35,494 nt of DNA from Thorsellia anophelis DSM 18579 (GCF_900111395.1 NZ_FOHV01000029.1:1-35494), one strand, 5' to 3'; counted from the stretch's first letter, positions 18,816-27,712 are shown. A program made the numbers and translations. Notes: a model not told the origin generated them from the letters alone.

Positions 18816-18857
18816 CAGAACTCCTGCTTGATATCTATATTTTTTTAATAAGATTAA

Positions 18858-20378
18858 TTAAAATTGTAAGGCTAAAGTTCTATCATCATGATGCCCTTTA
18901 GACCAAAAATTAAGGTATTTTGCTAAAGCAAATTCCAATTCAGCTTGATTTAAGACATTTGCCTGAATCTCACTCCAGAATGATTCCCACTTAGATAAAT
19001 CATAAATCATGTTATCTGTTTCAAAAATAGGATCTGATACGCCATCAGTCATTGCTAAAATAGCAGTATATTCTTCAATAAACATATACTGACATCTTAA
19101 ACGTAAAGACTCTGGCAAAATATGTTCTTCGGTTAAGAAGTGAGTTTGGCCTGCAAACTCACCTCCATCCTGACTGCTTAATATTTGCAGTCCCTGTCCT
19201 TCGCTAAATACACCAATAACCCCATCACCTACACTAAATGATGCTATAAACCACCTACCTTCAATATATTTAGAAATCACTATCATAAGTGTAGTAGAAA
19301 GATCTTGTAGAGTGATATTGTTAATTTTAGCTTCTGGGGTAGTAATAAATCTTTCATGCGAAGCAATCGCAGCTTTTGCTGCTCCACCGACGAGCTCAAT
19401 CACTTCATCAAGAAGTAAATTATGCTCAAGGGTTAATTTGCCACTTAATTTTGCTTCGTCGTTTGAAGTCGAGCTAAATTCATTTTCAAATTCTTTAGAA
19501 TGCCAATAGGCTGTATTTGTATTTTCCTCACCATATTCTGTTTTAGCATTTAAAGATAATTGTTTGATAAAATTAGTTACAACCATCTCTAGACGATTAC
19601 TATAGCTAGACTTTTCAAGTTTATCCGTCAGAGAACAACCGGCTTCATAAGTCGCAAGTGCAGATCCCTTACGTGAAAAAAGAGCACTTCCAGCGCCATC
19701 TGCTACAACGGTAAGATGCCAATTATTTTGCAAACGATTAATAAAAAAATCATCATCACAACACGTTCCATTATGTGCATGTGAACGGCCTCTAATTCTT
19801 GCAGCAAGCAAGGTTTTGACAAAATTTTTACTCTTATCCGAATCTAAAACTTTAAACAGCTTAGTCACCGTATCTGGTTTATAATAATCATCAGCAGGAT
19901 TGCTAGGTAAGTTTTGCCATAAGTTTCTTGGATCAGGATTAATATATAGTTTAATAACGGAGGTTTTATAAAGATCAGTATCCGATAAAATAGATTCAGA
20001 GTGTGCACTTTCTTGTTCTATTGATGCATTATTTTGATTATCAATAACTGAATTTTCAAGAGGCCCGTTTTCGTAGAAACCATCATTTTTATCATAATAA
20101 GTAACCACTATATCGAACTCACCATTATGCAAAGGCGAACCCATAACTTTAAGAGAGTCAGCATCAAATGCAAGCCCTGCACAACTTGTCACATTTATAT
20201 CTATAATTTCAATTAAATAGTTTTCAGTATCAAAAATCAGTTCCTGACAATAGGGTTCGTTTTGTTTTCCATTAAGCAAACGAAAATCTGGAGTGATTCG
20301 TTTAGTATTAAATGTAAGTACTGAAGAGTTTTCTAACTCTTTTTTTTCTTCTGATGCAGGCTTTCCATAAATTGCCAT
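18858..20378 (-). CDS. PP2C-family phosphatase of the TerY-P module
   Basis: This 506-residue protein is counted from ATG 20378, which has AAGGAA six bases upstream; the frame is open to 20414 but without a supported start. The PP2C domain (about residues 190-506) keeps the metal-binding aspartates: VADGAGS (225-231), VGDG (383-386), TDGVSD (444-449) and DDRT (498-501). Residues about 27-96 contain CAGLAFDADSLKVMGSPLH followed by a beta strand. This resembles He_PIG/Ig-like domains, an unusual partner for a cytosolic phosphatase. A low-complexity Asn/Ser/Glu linker (about 105-135) separates the two. It should reverse the action of the adjacent kinase. It follows the vWA-TerY_C gene by 65 bases containing a hairpin. 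Confidence 0.87.
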   Translation of the reverse strand: MAIYGKPASEEKKELENSSVLTFNTKRITPDFRLLNGKQNEPYCQELIFDTENYLIEIIDINVTSCAGLAFDADSLKVMGSPLHNGEFDIVVTYYDKNDGFYENGPLENSVIDNQNNASIEQESAHSESILSDTDLYKTSVIKLYINPDPRNLWQNLPSNPADDYYKPDTVTKLFKVLDSDKSKNFVKTLLAARIRGRSHAHNGTCCDDDFFINRLQNNWHLTVVADGAGSALFSRKGSALATYEAGCSLTDKLEKSSYSNRLEMVVTNFIKQLSLNAKTEYGEENTNTAYWHSKEFENEFSSTSNDEAKLSGKLTLEHNLLLDEVIELVGGAAKAAIASHERFITTPEAKINNITLQDLSTTLMIVISKYIEGRWFIASFSVGDGVIGVFSEGQGLQILSSQDGGEFAGQTHFLTEEHILPESLRLRCQYMFIEEYTAILAMTDGVSDPIFETDNMIYDLSKWESFWSEIQANVLNQAELEFALAKYLNFWSKGHHDDRTLALQF

Positions 20379-20397
20379 TATGTTTTCCTTGTGAAAT

Positions 20398-20423
20398 ATT
20401 ACCCTATATATCAATAGGGTAAT
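20398..20423 (-). other. Intercistronic hairpin between vWA-TerY_C and PP2C genes
   Basis: ATTACCCTAT (20398-20407) pairs perfectly with ATAGGGTAAT (20414-20423) over ten bases around a six-base loop. It lies 20 bases after the vWA stop and 19 bases before the PP2C start, close to its ribosome-binding site. The right arm and flank, TAGGGTAATGGT (20415-20426), are identical to 8061-8072 in the terC-terD gap, in the same orientation to transcription. Confidence 0.55.
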
Positions 20424-20443
20424 GGTAATTTAAATCAAAAAAA

Positions 20444-21490
20444 TTATCCACGGGAACGATTTATATCAAAGCTTTCATCGCTGTAACCCATATTTATATC
20501 TCTATCACATCCAGGGCAATGTGCCACGCCCTCACCTTGGATGCAAAATATTTGTCCACATGCACAAGTAGCAAGTGCAAACATAGCACCACAATGAGGA
20601 CAACTTGGATTACCTACAAGATAATCACTATTAATTGTCTGTGAATATTCACCTTCAGCTGATAATTCATCGAACTCTTTTGTTAATGGAATTACTGATG
20701 TGATATGGTATTTACCAATATTCAAATTAAAATTACTAGTTTGTATATGTTGTTTTTCTCGTTCAAAACGCATAAGATAAGGGAGTTTACGTTTTTGGCA
20801 TTTACCAACAAGTAGCGCAAAATCCTCATCTTGACCGACAGCATTTTTATTCAAGTCAACTTTACTCAATATTTCATCATCCGGCTTGGCTAAACTTACA
20901 CCAGTCGTTTCACTTGCACTAACACTTCGACTTTGTGCGCTAACACTGGAGCTAATCCAGTTAATAAACTTTTTGAAACTTTGTTCATCACTTCCTTCAA
21001 ACCGCAAGATATGAGGCGATATCATGACTAATTGTTCTAAATTAGCATAAGGACCAAGGCCAATAACAACTAAGTTAACTTTGGTATCATAAAAACGTGT
21101 CCATTTTTTTATCGCTTCACTTGGGTCATCAGTACTTCGACCATCAGTCATTAAAAAAACTAATGGTTTAAAGTCACCTTTTTTTTCTGCGGTTGTTCTG
21201 ATTATTTGTGTATCAATTTCATGCATTAAATGCTCTAACACATTTCCAAGAGCGGTACCCGATCCTACAGGTAAACGCGGCGGAAAAAAGGATGGCAATT
21301 CTACAAGTGGAGATAAAGTTTTAGCTTGTCCAGCAAAAGCAATCACTGAAACATATGCAGTTTCTAATGCATAAGGGTCACTTCTTAAAGTCCTTACAAG
21401 TAGCTCAATACCATCTTGTAGCTGCATGATTGCTTCACCGGCCATGCTTTCTGACACATCTGCGACAATAAATATCGGTAATCTTCTCAT
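20444..21490 (-). CDS. vWA protein with C-terminal TerY_C zinc-binding domain
   Basis: This 348-residue protein is counted from ATG 21490 (AAGGAA six bases upstream); the reading frame extends to 21541 without support. The von Willebrand factor A domain (about residues 1-200) has a full MIDAS site: DVSES (11-15), a threonine in GSGTALGNVL and the aspartate of LMTDGRSTDD. After a linker comes a TerY_C-type metal-binding region (about 250-348) with cysteine pairs in CPHCG, CACG and CPGC. It is cytosolic and probably scaffolds the kinase and phosphatase or presents substrates in a metal-dependent way. It follows the shorter vWA gene after a 75-base gap holding a stem and U-run. Confidence 0.87.
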   Translation of the reverse strand: MRRLPIFIVADVSESMAGEAIMQLQDGIELLVRTLRSDPYALETAYVSVIAFAGQAKTLSPLVELPSFFPPRLPVGSGTALGNVLEHLMHEIDTQIIRTTAEKKGDFKPLVFLMTDGRSTDDPSEAIKKWTRFYDTKVNLVVIGLGPYANLEQLVMISPHILRFEGSDEQSFKKFINWISSSVSAQSRSVSASETTGVSLAKPDDEILSKVDLNKNAVGQDEDFALLVGKCQKRKLPYLMRFEREKQHIQTSNFNLNIGKYHITSVIPLTKEFDELSAEGEYSQTINSDYLVGNPSCPHCGAMFALATCACGQIFCIQGEGVAHCPGCDRDINMGYSDESFDINRSRG

Positions 21491-21510
21491 TTTACATTCC
21501 TTAAAATAGA

Positions 21511-21542
21511 GTCTATAAAAAATTGGTGCCACACTGGACACC
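21511..21542 (-). terminator. Possible attenuator between the two vWA genes
   Basis: On the minus strand a six-pair stem (GGTGTC with GGCACC, including a T-G pair; 21525-21542) is followed by AATTTTTTA. This is the form of a weak intrinsic terminator. It sits 24 bases after the upstream vWA stop and 35 bases before the next start, so it could set the ratio between the two vWA proteins. Confidence 0.4.
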
Positions 21543-21565
21543 GATTATTAAATTGAAAAACAAGA

Positions 21566-22216
21566 TTAAAACACAATATTAATTTCAGGAGGTGGTGGGG
21601 GTAACGAATTGTTATTGTTATTTGGTTCAGCAGAACCCACAGTTTGGCTGCTTTGTGCAAATGTTGCTGAAACCCATTCAAAAAACTTGTTAAAACTTGC
21701 TGCGTCCATGGTGTCTAAACTAACAACATCATCTGTAATTCGTTTAAGTTGTTGACTATCTGCTTTAGGTCCTGCAGCACAAGCAATAATTCTTGAAAAA
21801 CCAACAGATTTAATTCTTGGAATTATTTCAGAAAACGCCAACACATCGGTAGGTTTACCATCTGTCAAAATCACTAAAATAGGTTTCCAATCCCCTTTTT
21901 GCTCATCTGATGCTTTAACCACATCCCGAGTAGCTTGTTCATAAATTGATTCAAGCGCTTCACCAATTAAAGTCGCTCCTGTTGCTGGGCACGTAATATG
22001 TGGCATAACTACATCAACTAAAGGCGTCATAGGTAGCACAGTCTTGATAGTCGAATCGAACGTTGTAATAGAAAGATGAACTGAATCTAATGCATAAGGA
22101 TTTGATCGTAATGCTGACATAAGTGATTGCAATCCACTATTAACAGCTTCAATAGGCTCTCCAGTCATTGAACCCGATGTATCAATACAAATATAAGTTA
22201 ATAATCTACGACTCAT
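21566..22216 (-). CDS. TerY-like von Willebrand factor A protein
   Basis: This 216-residue protein consists of one vWA domain. MIDAS residues are D12, S14 and S16 in IDTSGSM, the threonine in PATGATLIGEAL and the aspartate of VILTDGKPTD. The C-terminus is a run of five asparagines followed by five prolines and EINIVF, a flexible tail that may bind a partner. It has no signal peptide or membrane segment. It is about the length of plasmid-encoded TerY (212 residues), but the longer vWA gene next to it is an equally good match to the TerY name, so no symbol is given. AGAGGAAA precedes the ATG. It is the first gene of the minus-strand TerY-P operon. Confidence 0.88.
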   Translation of the reverse strand: MSRRLLTYICIDTSGSMTGEPIEAVNSGLQSLMSALRSNPYALDSVHLSITTFDSTIKTVLPMTPLVDVVMPHITCPATGATLIGEALESIYEQATRDVVKASDEQKGDWKPILVILTDGKPTDVLAFSEIIPRIKSVGFSRIIACAAGPKADSQQLKRITDDVVSLDTMDAASFNKFFEWVSATFAQSSQTVGSAEPNNNNNSLPPPPPEINIVF

Positions 22217-22716
22217 TACATTTCCTCTTAATATTAAAATAGTTTAATGGATTTTACTTTATATTAATAAGCTTCATTCGTTATTACAATTTATATTTAC
22301 TAAAATGTGAAATAATGCCAGTTAAAATGAGTAAATTTCATCCTAATGTCTGTAATAAATTCTTCATAATAATTACGCTACGTTTGTTAATTTCTTACAC
22401 TTAACATGTTTTCATAACATATTTCTTAGTGCTAACTGATTAATAATACATTTGAAATAATACGCTTACAGCGAACGTGACAATTTTTAGTTAAAAAATT
22501 CATTGAGGTCAAGCTAAATGACTTTTAAAATCACAATAATTGTACGAGGTGTATCAATGTAGTAATATGTCATGTGAATTCAAGTGATTAATTCAGATAC
22601 ATTTAGTAAACTAAAATGTTAATTCTTATAATCTAAATGCAAGCTAGTTTTATTTATCATACTCACAGCTATAGCATTCAAATTGCTCGTTTTAAGAGTA
22701 TTACAATAGGTAATTT
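22217..22716. promoter_or_regulatory. Divergent intergenic region between the TerY-P operon and the PhzF-like gene
   Basis: This 500-base AT-rich gap lies between genes transcribed away from each other, so it must hold two promoters. I could not pick a convincing -35/-10 pair. No open frame of useful length, long repeat or strong hairpin is visible, and AGGT at 22704-22707 is the only ribosome-binding site for the plus-strand gene. Confidence 0.45.
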
Positions 22717-23625
22717 ATGAGACATTATCGCTACCAAATTCTTAATGTTTTCACACAAGATGATTTTTCAGGCAATCCACTGTGCGTTTTTGAATCTTCA
22801 GTTGATTTAGACCAAAATACAATGCAAAAGTTAGCTAAACAATTTAATCTGTCCGAAACCGTATTTTTAACTCCATTTAAGCAAGAAGCTACTTCTAGCA
22901 ATTTACAACCAGTGACGATCGATTATTCAATGCGTATTTTCACACCTTCATACGAATTACCTTTTGCTGGTCATCCTGTTATAGGTTCCTCAGTTGTCGC
23001 TTCACAACTTTTAAATGATAAAGATGAGATTAACTTTCTTTGCCAATCAGGGATAGTAACTGTCAATTATGATATCGATACAAATTATTGGACTTTGAAA
23101 ACTCCCGACTATCCATTGAGCTATGAAAAATTAGTGCCTTTTGAGTTGGATAATTTAAAAAAACTATTTAATATCGATGAGTTTGCTGGAGAACCAGCCT
23201 ATGTTAACACCGGAAGTGAACAGTTAATAGTACCTCTAGCCTCAAAGAAATTAGTAGATGAAGTGATAATTAACATAAACGCTACAGATATATGGCCTAC
23301 TAACAAAAACGGTCGTAAAACTGCTTATTTATTTTCTTTGGACATAGATTCAAATGGTGCGCTATCTATTTATTCCCGATTTCTGTTTTTATCCGCTACA
23401 GATGCTGCAGGCGAAGATCCTGGTACAGGATCGGCATGTGCTAATTTAGGCTATTGGTTATTCAAAAATGGTTTTTCATCACCGATTAACGCAAAAGTTA
23501 CTCAGGGTGTAAAATATGGTCGAACGTGCAACTTATCACTTCAGGTAAGTAACGACAAAGAAGTTCAGATTTTTGTTGGTGGAAGTGCAATTAAAGTGGC
23601 TGAAGGGAGATATTTTTTCAAATAA
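22717..23625 (+). CDS. PhzF-family isomerase/epimerase
   Basis: This 302-residue protein of the PhzF (phenazine biosynthesis-like) family has the length of E. coli YddE (297). Family motifs are FSGNPLCVF near residue 18, NLSETVF with the catalytic glutamate at E47, PFAGHPVIGSS near 85, and GEDPGTGSACANLGYWL. The two halves form the diaminopimelate epimerase-like double fold. Members isomerise small carboxylic or amino acid-derived substrates; PhzF itself acts on dihydro-hydroxyanthranilate. No other phenazine genes are present, so the substrate is unknown and a housekeeping or detoxifying role is more likely. It appears to be a single-gene unit. Confidence 0.88.
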   Translation: MRHYRYQILNVFTQDDFSGNPLCVFESSVDLDQNTMQKLAKQFNLSETVFLTPFKQEATSSNLQPVTIDYSMRIFTPSYELPFAGHPVIGSSVVASQLLNDKDEINFLCQSGIVTVNYDIDTNYWTLKTPDYPLSYEKLVPFELDNLKKLFNIDEFAGEPAYVNTGSEQLIVPLASKKLVDEVIININATDIWPTNKNGRKTAYLFSLDIDSNGALSIYSRFLFLSATDAAGEDPGTGSACANLGYWLFKNGFSSPINAKVTQGVKYGRTCNLSLQVSNDKEVQIFVGGSAIKVAEGRYFFK

Positions 23626-23982
23626 ATAAGTCATCACAAAAATAATGGCAAGAGATAGACAAGAGGTAAAAAAAGTAGGTGATTATCTAAGAAATGGTAA
23701 TTTTCGAATTATGAATTTGCGAGTGCGTTTTACTATAAATCATCTAACATAATCTGAATTTTTGAAATGAAATGATCAATTGCTGAGGCGAATTTACTCG
23801 AATATATCATAAATTTAATTTAATCTGTCTTTTACAAAACAGATTAACTAATTGTAATTAGTGATTTAGTAAATAACCGATGAATTTTTTTAAGTGGATT
23901 AATTTAAGAGATCTTTATTATAATAAGTACTATTCCTGATAAGAAGGATTGCTAATTTTCATTACTTATAAGAGTATAAGCA
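23626..23982. other. Intergenic region between PhzF-like and DUF2628-like genes
   Basis: No gene is supported in these 357 bases; a 35-codon ATG frame at 23645-23752 lacks a ribosome-binding site. A 9-base-arm inverted repeat (23820-23828/23839-23847, loop of ten) may terminate one or both of the convergent genes. Confidence 0.45.
23820..23847. terminator. Inverted repeat between convergent genes
   Basis: TTAATCTGT at 23820-23828 and ACAGATTAA at 23839-23847 are perfectly complementary around a ten-base loop. The location between convergent genes fits a terminator, though there is no clear U-run. Confidence 0.35.
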
Positions 23983-24396
23983 CTAGAAAAATTTAATATG
24001 TTTAAATGGGTTAAAGTTATCAGGTTCTCCTTTAATTTCTTTCATATAATATGATACATTTGCAGCTTGAGCAAAAAGAAATCCTAAACAAATGTTCAAA
24101 CCTATCCCAATCATCTTAACTACTTCATATGTTAAAATTCCCTGAAATAGTATGATAGCAAAATAATATATGATGACAATAAGTAGATGAGTTAAAAAAA
24201 TTGTCAAAGCCTGTTTAGGTCTGCCTATGAATATGAAATAGATAAAACTCAAAAAAAAAGCGCCAATATTCATATTCATCCAAAATCTATCAAAAAATGT
24301 CAAGCCTTTAAATGCATTTGTATAATTTTTGCTGGTTGGCAAACCATGCGTATTGTAAAAATCAAATCTCAATTGCCACAAATTAGAATATTTCAT
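23983..24396 (-). CDS. DUF2628-like small membrane protein
   Basis: This is a 137-residue protein counted from ATG 24396, which has AAGG about eight bases upstream; the longer frame to 24459 adds a 21-residue hydrophobic head without a ribosome-binding site. It has a soluble N-terminus, then a segment FFDRFWMNMNIGAFFLSFIY followed by two or three membrane helices, and a NVSYY(M)KEI tail. The aromatic FFDRFW pattern and helix layout resemble DUF2628 inner-membrane proteins. Their function is unknown. It is a lone gene convergent with the PhzF-like gene. The family call is moderate; the membrane character is plain. Confidence 0.6.
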   Translation of the reverse strand: MKYSNLWQLRFDFYNTHGLPTSKNYTNAFKGLTFFDRFWMNMNIGAFFLSFIYFIFIGRPKQALTIFLTHLLIVIIYYFAIILFQGILTYEVVKMIGIGLNICLGFLFAQAANVSYYMKEIKGEPDNFNPFKHIKFF

Positions 24397-24739
24397 TTTG
24401 TTAACCTTATAAATGTAGGCAATTATTATAATGAAAAATATAAAAGTGTTCAAATTCATTCAACTGAATATGCATAGACAAAGTATACTTTTTTGTGGTA
24501 GGTTATTTGTTTCATGTTAAATTATTGATATGTAATAGTTATTATATTTATCTGCGTGATAAATTTGAGACTTAATTTTTCAACCTTCTTTTTTGTTGCT
24601 GACTAAACGTAAAGTTTAAGTAAAATCCATACCACTCTAGTGCAATATTTTGCTACCTTATGAAAATTAAAAAATACTTAGTTTTGATTTTAGAAATGAT
24701 TAATTTACGAATAAATTGATTTAATTAAGGAGATTTAGC

Positions 24740-25402
24740 ATGGGAAGTTTATATATATTTGGACATCCAAATCTAGATGAAAGCTTTATGAACAAAGCAA
24801 TTTTAGAAACGCTCAGACTTAACATAAGGCCTCAAGATAAAATATGGAAGTTAAGTGAACATCAACTCAAAGATGAGGATACTGAAAACGAAATTACTAT
24901 CTTGACTCCATTTGATATACCCAATATACAAGTAGAGGTTGAAAAATATTCTAGTATTGTATTGGTCTTCCCGTACCATTGGTATAGTGTACCGCATATA
25001 CTAAAAAAATTCTTAGACCAATTATTTACTTATGAATGGAGTTATTCTCAGTCTGGTAAAATGGCATTAAAAAATAAAAATCTCTATTTACTTACAACTC
25101 TTGGAGCTACGTATGAGGATCATATGCGTGGTGGATTTAATCATTATAGTGTAGAAGAAACACTCCTGCCTTTTAGATTAGGTGCAAATATTGGTCAAAT
25201 GAACTATAGGCAACCTGGGATAATTTATGGTGATAGTACGCTTTGGGGTATTATTTGGGATAAAATTCAGCTAGAAGATAATGATACTTACCTTGACGCT
25301 CAGCGCATTAGAGTCCAAAATGAAGCATCATCTTACTTCAAAGCTATAAATGATAATTCGCTTGAGATAATACCGTTGACTAAACCAGCTAAATTTGAAT
25401 AA
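24740..25402 (+). CDS. Flavodoxin-fold NAD(P)H oxidoreductase (Flavodoxin_2 family)
   Basis: This 220-residue protein of the NQO1/KefF/YwrO type starts with strand LYIFGHPNLDESFMNKAI, the FMN-phosphate-binding loop of Flavodoxin_2 enzymes. It continues with IVLVFPYHWYSVPHILKKFLDQLFTYEWSYS, the hallmark that packs against the flavin ring, and LYLLTTLGATYEDH, the isoalloxazine-binding loop. It probably reduces quinones or related electrophiles with NAD(P)H in the cytosol; in other bacteria relatives also control KefB/C potassium efflux, but no such channel gene is nearby. AAGGAG lies eight bases upstream of the ATG. It seems to be a single-gene unit. Confidence 0.85.
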   Translation: MGSLYIFGHPNLDESFMNKAILETLRLNIRPQDKIWKLSEHQLKDEDTENEITILTPFDIPNIQVEVEKYSSIVLVFPYHWYSVPHILKKFLDQLFTYEWSYSQSGKMALKNKNLYLLTTLGATYEDHMRGGFNHYSVEETLLPFRLGANIGQMNYRQPGIIYGDSTLWGIIWDKIQLEDNDTYLDAQRIRVQNEASSYFKAINDNSLEIIPLTKPAKFE

Positions 25403-25771
25403 CTCATTGTTATAAAATTAATTATAATCTATATTTTCGGGCTACTTACTCATTAATTTAAAACATTACCATGAGTAATGTAGTCTAATTTTCAAAAATA
25501 CACAGAATTAAATTTATAATTTTTTAAAAATTAGCAATCTTACTTTGATCATAGCAATTAAATAGCCGCTTTATTTCATATCAACTAATATCTGCCAAAC
25601 TACTTTAAACTATGCTTTTCTTCCGTTTAATTGCATGATAAGAAGAGAGTAGATTAATGTAAGTAAATCAAGTACACTATAAAAATACTAATAAAATAGT
25701 CAAGTGTAATTTATATTGACGAAACTATGTAGTTTCATGGATGAACAAACAATTTTTAACCAGGTTTATCT
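25403..25771. promoter_or_regulatory. Upstream region of the DUF4153-like pair
   Basis: This 369-base AT-rich gap has no gene. A small inverted repeat GAAACT-ATGT-AGTTTC (25721-25736) lies 36 bases before the start codon, close to where an operator or leader stem would be. A TTGAC at 25716-25720 could be a -35 element, but no good -10 follows. Confidence 0.4.
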
Positions 25772-27712
25772 ATGAATCAAATAACTAATTTTAAATCAAC
25801 TATTTCCTTTAATTCAATCTTACCAGGATTAATATGTGGTTTATTATATTTCGCAGTCGAAGCTTTATTAAGGATTTTAAACTTTAGTCACTTAATTTCA
25901 CTTTTCCATATATCTGTGTGTTTAGTATTGATTAGTTATTGTGCTTGTGCCCCCTTGTATCGCCGTAATATCTCATTTTTATTTCATCTAATTATCCCAG
26001 TCTTTATATTTGTAAGTATAACTATTGTTGACATCATAAATCCCCAGGCCTCATACAATACAAATTATCCTTTGCTTTATTTCATAGGTCTTTTTTGGGG
26101 TATTTTGCAATCTGTTGGGATGGCATTTAAGAGGACTAAAAGTCGATTTAGTATATTATGGCGACATCAAGTACAACTTATTTCATTGTCTGTTTCAGTT
26201 GGGATTTTCATCGGTATTTCAGCTTATTTAGTTTTATTAATAGCCACACTAGGACAACTAATAAGTTCTAATGTGTTAATGATCATGGTTTTTATTTTTG
26301 TTAGTTATAGCTTTGAGTATTTTCATCAAGAAAAAAACTTAATAAAAACCAAAATGTTATTTCAATCACGTCTTAGTGCCTATCTCTCATTATTAATAGC
26401 TTTTATAATTGTTTTTTTTAATATTGTAATCATCAGTATTGCAAAAGATTTTCATAATGCACAATTAACATTACCTATTTCTTTAGAGTTTTATCTTTAC
26501 ACTTTTTATGCTTTAATCTTGTTGGGAATAGTCCTGACGCCAATACCTACTTATCACAATTCATTGAAGCGTAGTATAAATCAACGTATATGCCAATTCA
26601 TTTTTTTATTATTGCCAGTTAGTTTTTTCTCATTAACTTGGCTATTTAGCTCATACTATGCCATTAATGGTTTAACAAAAACAAGTTTTTGGTTTATGCT
26701 AGTTTGCTATTCAATTTTTTTTCCAACTGTTCTAAATAGCTTTGCGATTATTAGACAAAATATAATACAATTACGAACATCTGCTAGTACACAGTCCCCT
26801 CATCATAAGGGAATTTTATTTAAAGAGTGCTTATTTAAACTTAATCTTTTTTACCTTATCTGTTTAAGTATTTTATTATATCTTTTAGCGATTATACCAA
26901 ACCTAGTTAATACAGCAGTTGTGGTAAGCCAAGTTGATCGTATTGTTGATGCTAAAACAGAAATTAAAATTGATTATGACTTATTTCAGTTTCAAACTGG
27001 CCAAGAGGGAATTGATGCACTTAATAATTTGGCATCTTATACACTAAACGACTATCATGCCAAAACTAGCTTAAATTATGAAGCACTTAAAAATAACCCT
27101 GTAATCAAGAATAACGCTTTTGTTGTACATTCCCAAAGTACTATCATTGATAATAAGAACTTAAAAACTCATGAAAATTATCAACTAGATAGTTTAAGGC
27201 TTTATCCAAACAATGCTCATTTACCTAAAGATATCTATCAGAAAATTGCAGAGTACCTAACAACACAAACTGATTTGTACTGTATGAAACAAAAATCTGA
27301 TTATTTAGAAATGAATCAAGGGAAAATTTGGCTAGTTGATAAGCCAACTTGTTTCATACAGAGTATTCATCCTAACAAGTTAGACAAATCATTTACTGTT
27401 TATGCTATTTATGGATATGAAAATGCTTATCAAACAGCGCAACCTTCACTATACTTAATTGTTAATAAACAAACTAAAGAAATACAAAAATTTGAGATAT
27501 CTCATATCACGCAACTATATGATGACTCAGTAGCCTATAGAGTAGATGACAAGAACCCAATTAAAACACCTGAAGCTTATGAACGCCTCATATCAAAACA
27601 TTTTAGATTTATTCAATCGCAATTCAAACTTGTTGAGATCGGCGGCAAGATTTTTGCTATTAGCGATAAAAAACCAGACGTATCAGATGCGATAGAGGTC
27701 AATCATGAATAA
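25772..27712 (+). CDS. DUF4153-like polytopic membrane protein (first paralogue)
   Basis: This 646-residue inner-membrane protein has about ten predicted helices within residues 10-395, after which the chain becomes soluble (about 400-646). The junction carries DAKTEIKIDYDLFQFQTGQEG, which resembles the lysine/tyrosine/phenylalanine pattern followed by a G-x-x-G turn in the extracytoplasmic part of DUF4153 proteins. The soluble domain is probably periplasmic, with cysteines in YCMKQ and PTCFIQ that may pair. No biochemical function is known for the family. It overlaps the next gene by eight bases, and the two are tandem paralogues. Confidence 0.65.
   Translation: MNQITNFKSTISFNSILPGLICGLLYFAVEALLRILNFSHLISLFHISVCLVLISYCACAPLYRRNISFLFHLIIPVFIFVSITIVDIINPQASYNTNYPLLYFIGLFWGILQSVGMAFKRTKSRFSILWRHQVQLISLSVSVGIFIGISAYLVLLIATLGQLISSNVLMIMVFIFVSYSFEYFHQEKNLIKTKMLFQSRLSAYLSLLIAFIIVFFNIVIISIAKDFHNAQLTLPISLEFYLYTFYALILLGIVLTPIPTYHNSLKRSINQRICQFIFLLLPVSFFSLTWLFSSYYAINGLTKTSFWFMLVCYSIFFPTVLNSFAIIRQNIIQLRTSASTQSPHHKGILFKECLFKLNLFYLICLSILLYLLAIIPNLVNTAVVVSQVDRIVDAKTEIKIDYDLFQFQTGQEGIDALNNLASYTLNDYHAKTSLNYEALKNNPVIKNNAFVVHSQSTIIDNKNLKTHENYQLDSLRLYPNNAHLPKDIYQKIAEYLTTQTDLYCMKQKSDYLEMNQGKIWLVDKPTCFIQSIHPNKLDKSFTVYAIYGYENAYQTAQPSLYLIVNKQTKEIQKFEISHITQLYDDSVAYRVDDKNPIKTPEAYERLISKHFRFIQSQFKLVEIGGKIFAISDKKPDVSDAIEVNHE

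Noticed and set aside
23645-23752. 35-codon plus-strand frame after the PhzF-like gene
   Set aside because: No ribosome-binding site or recognisable domain; could be chance in AT-rich DNA.
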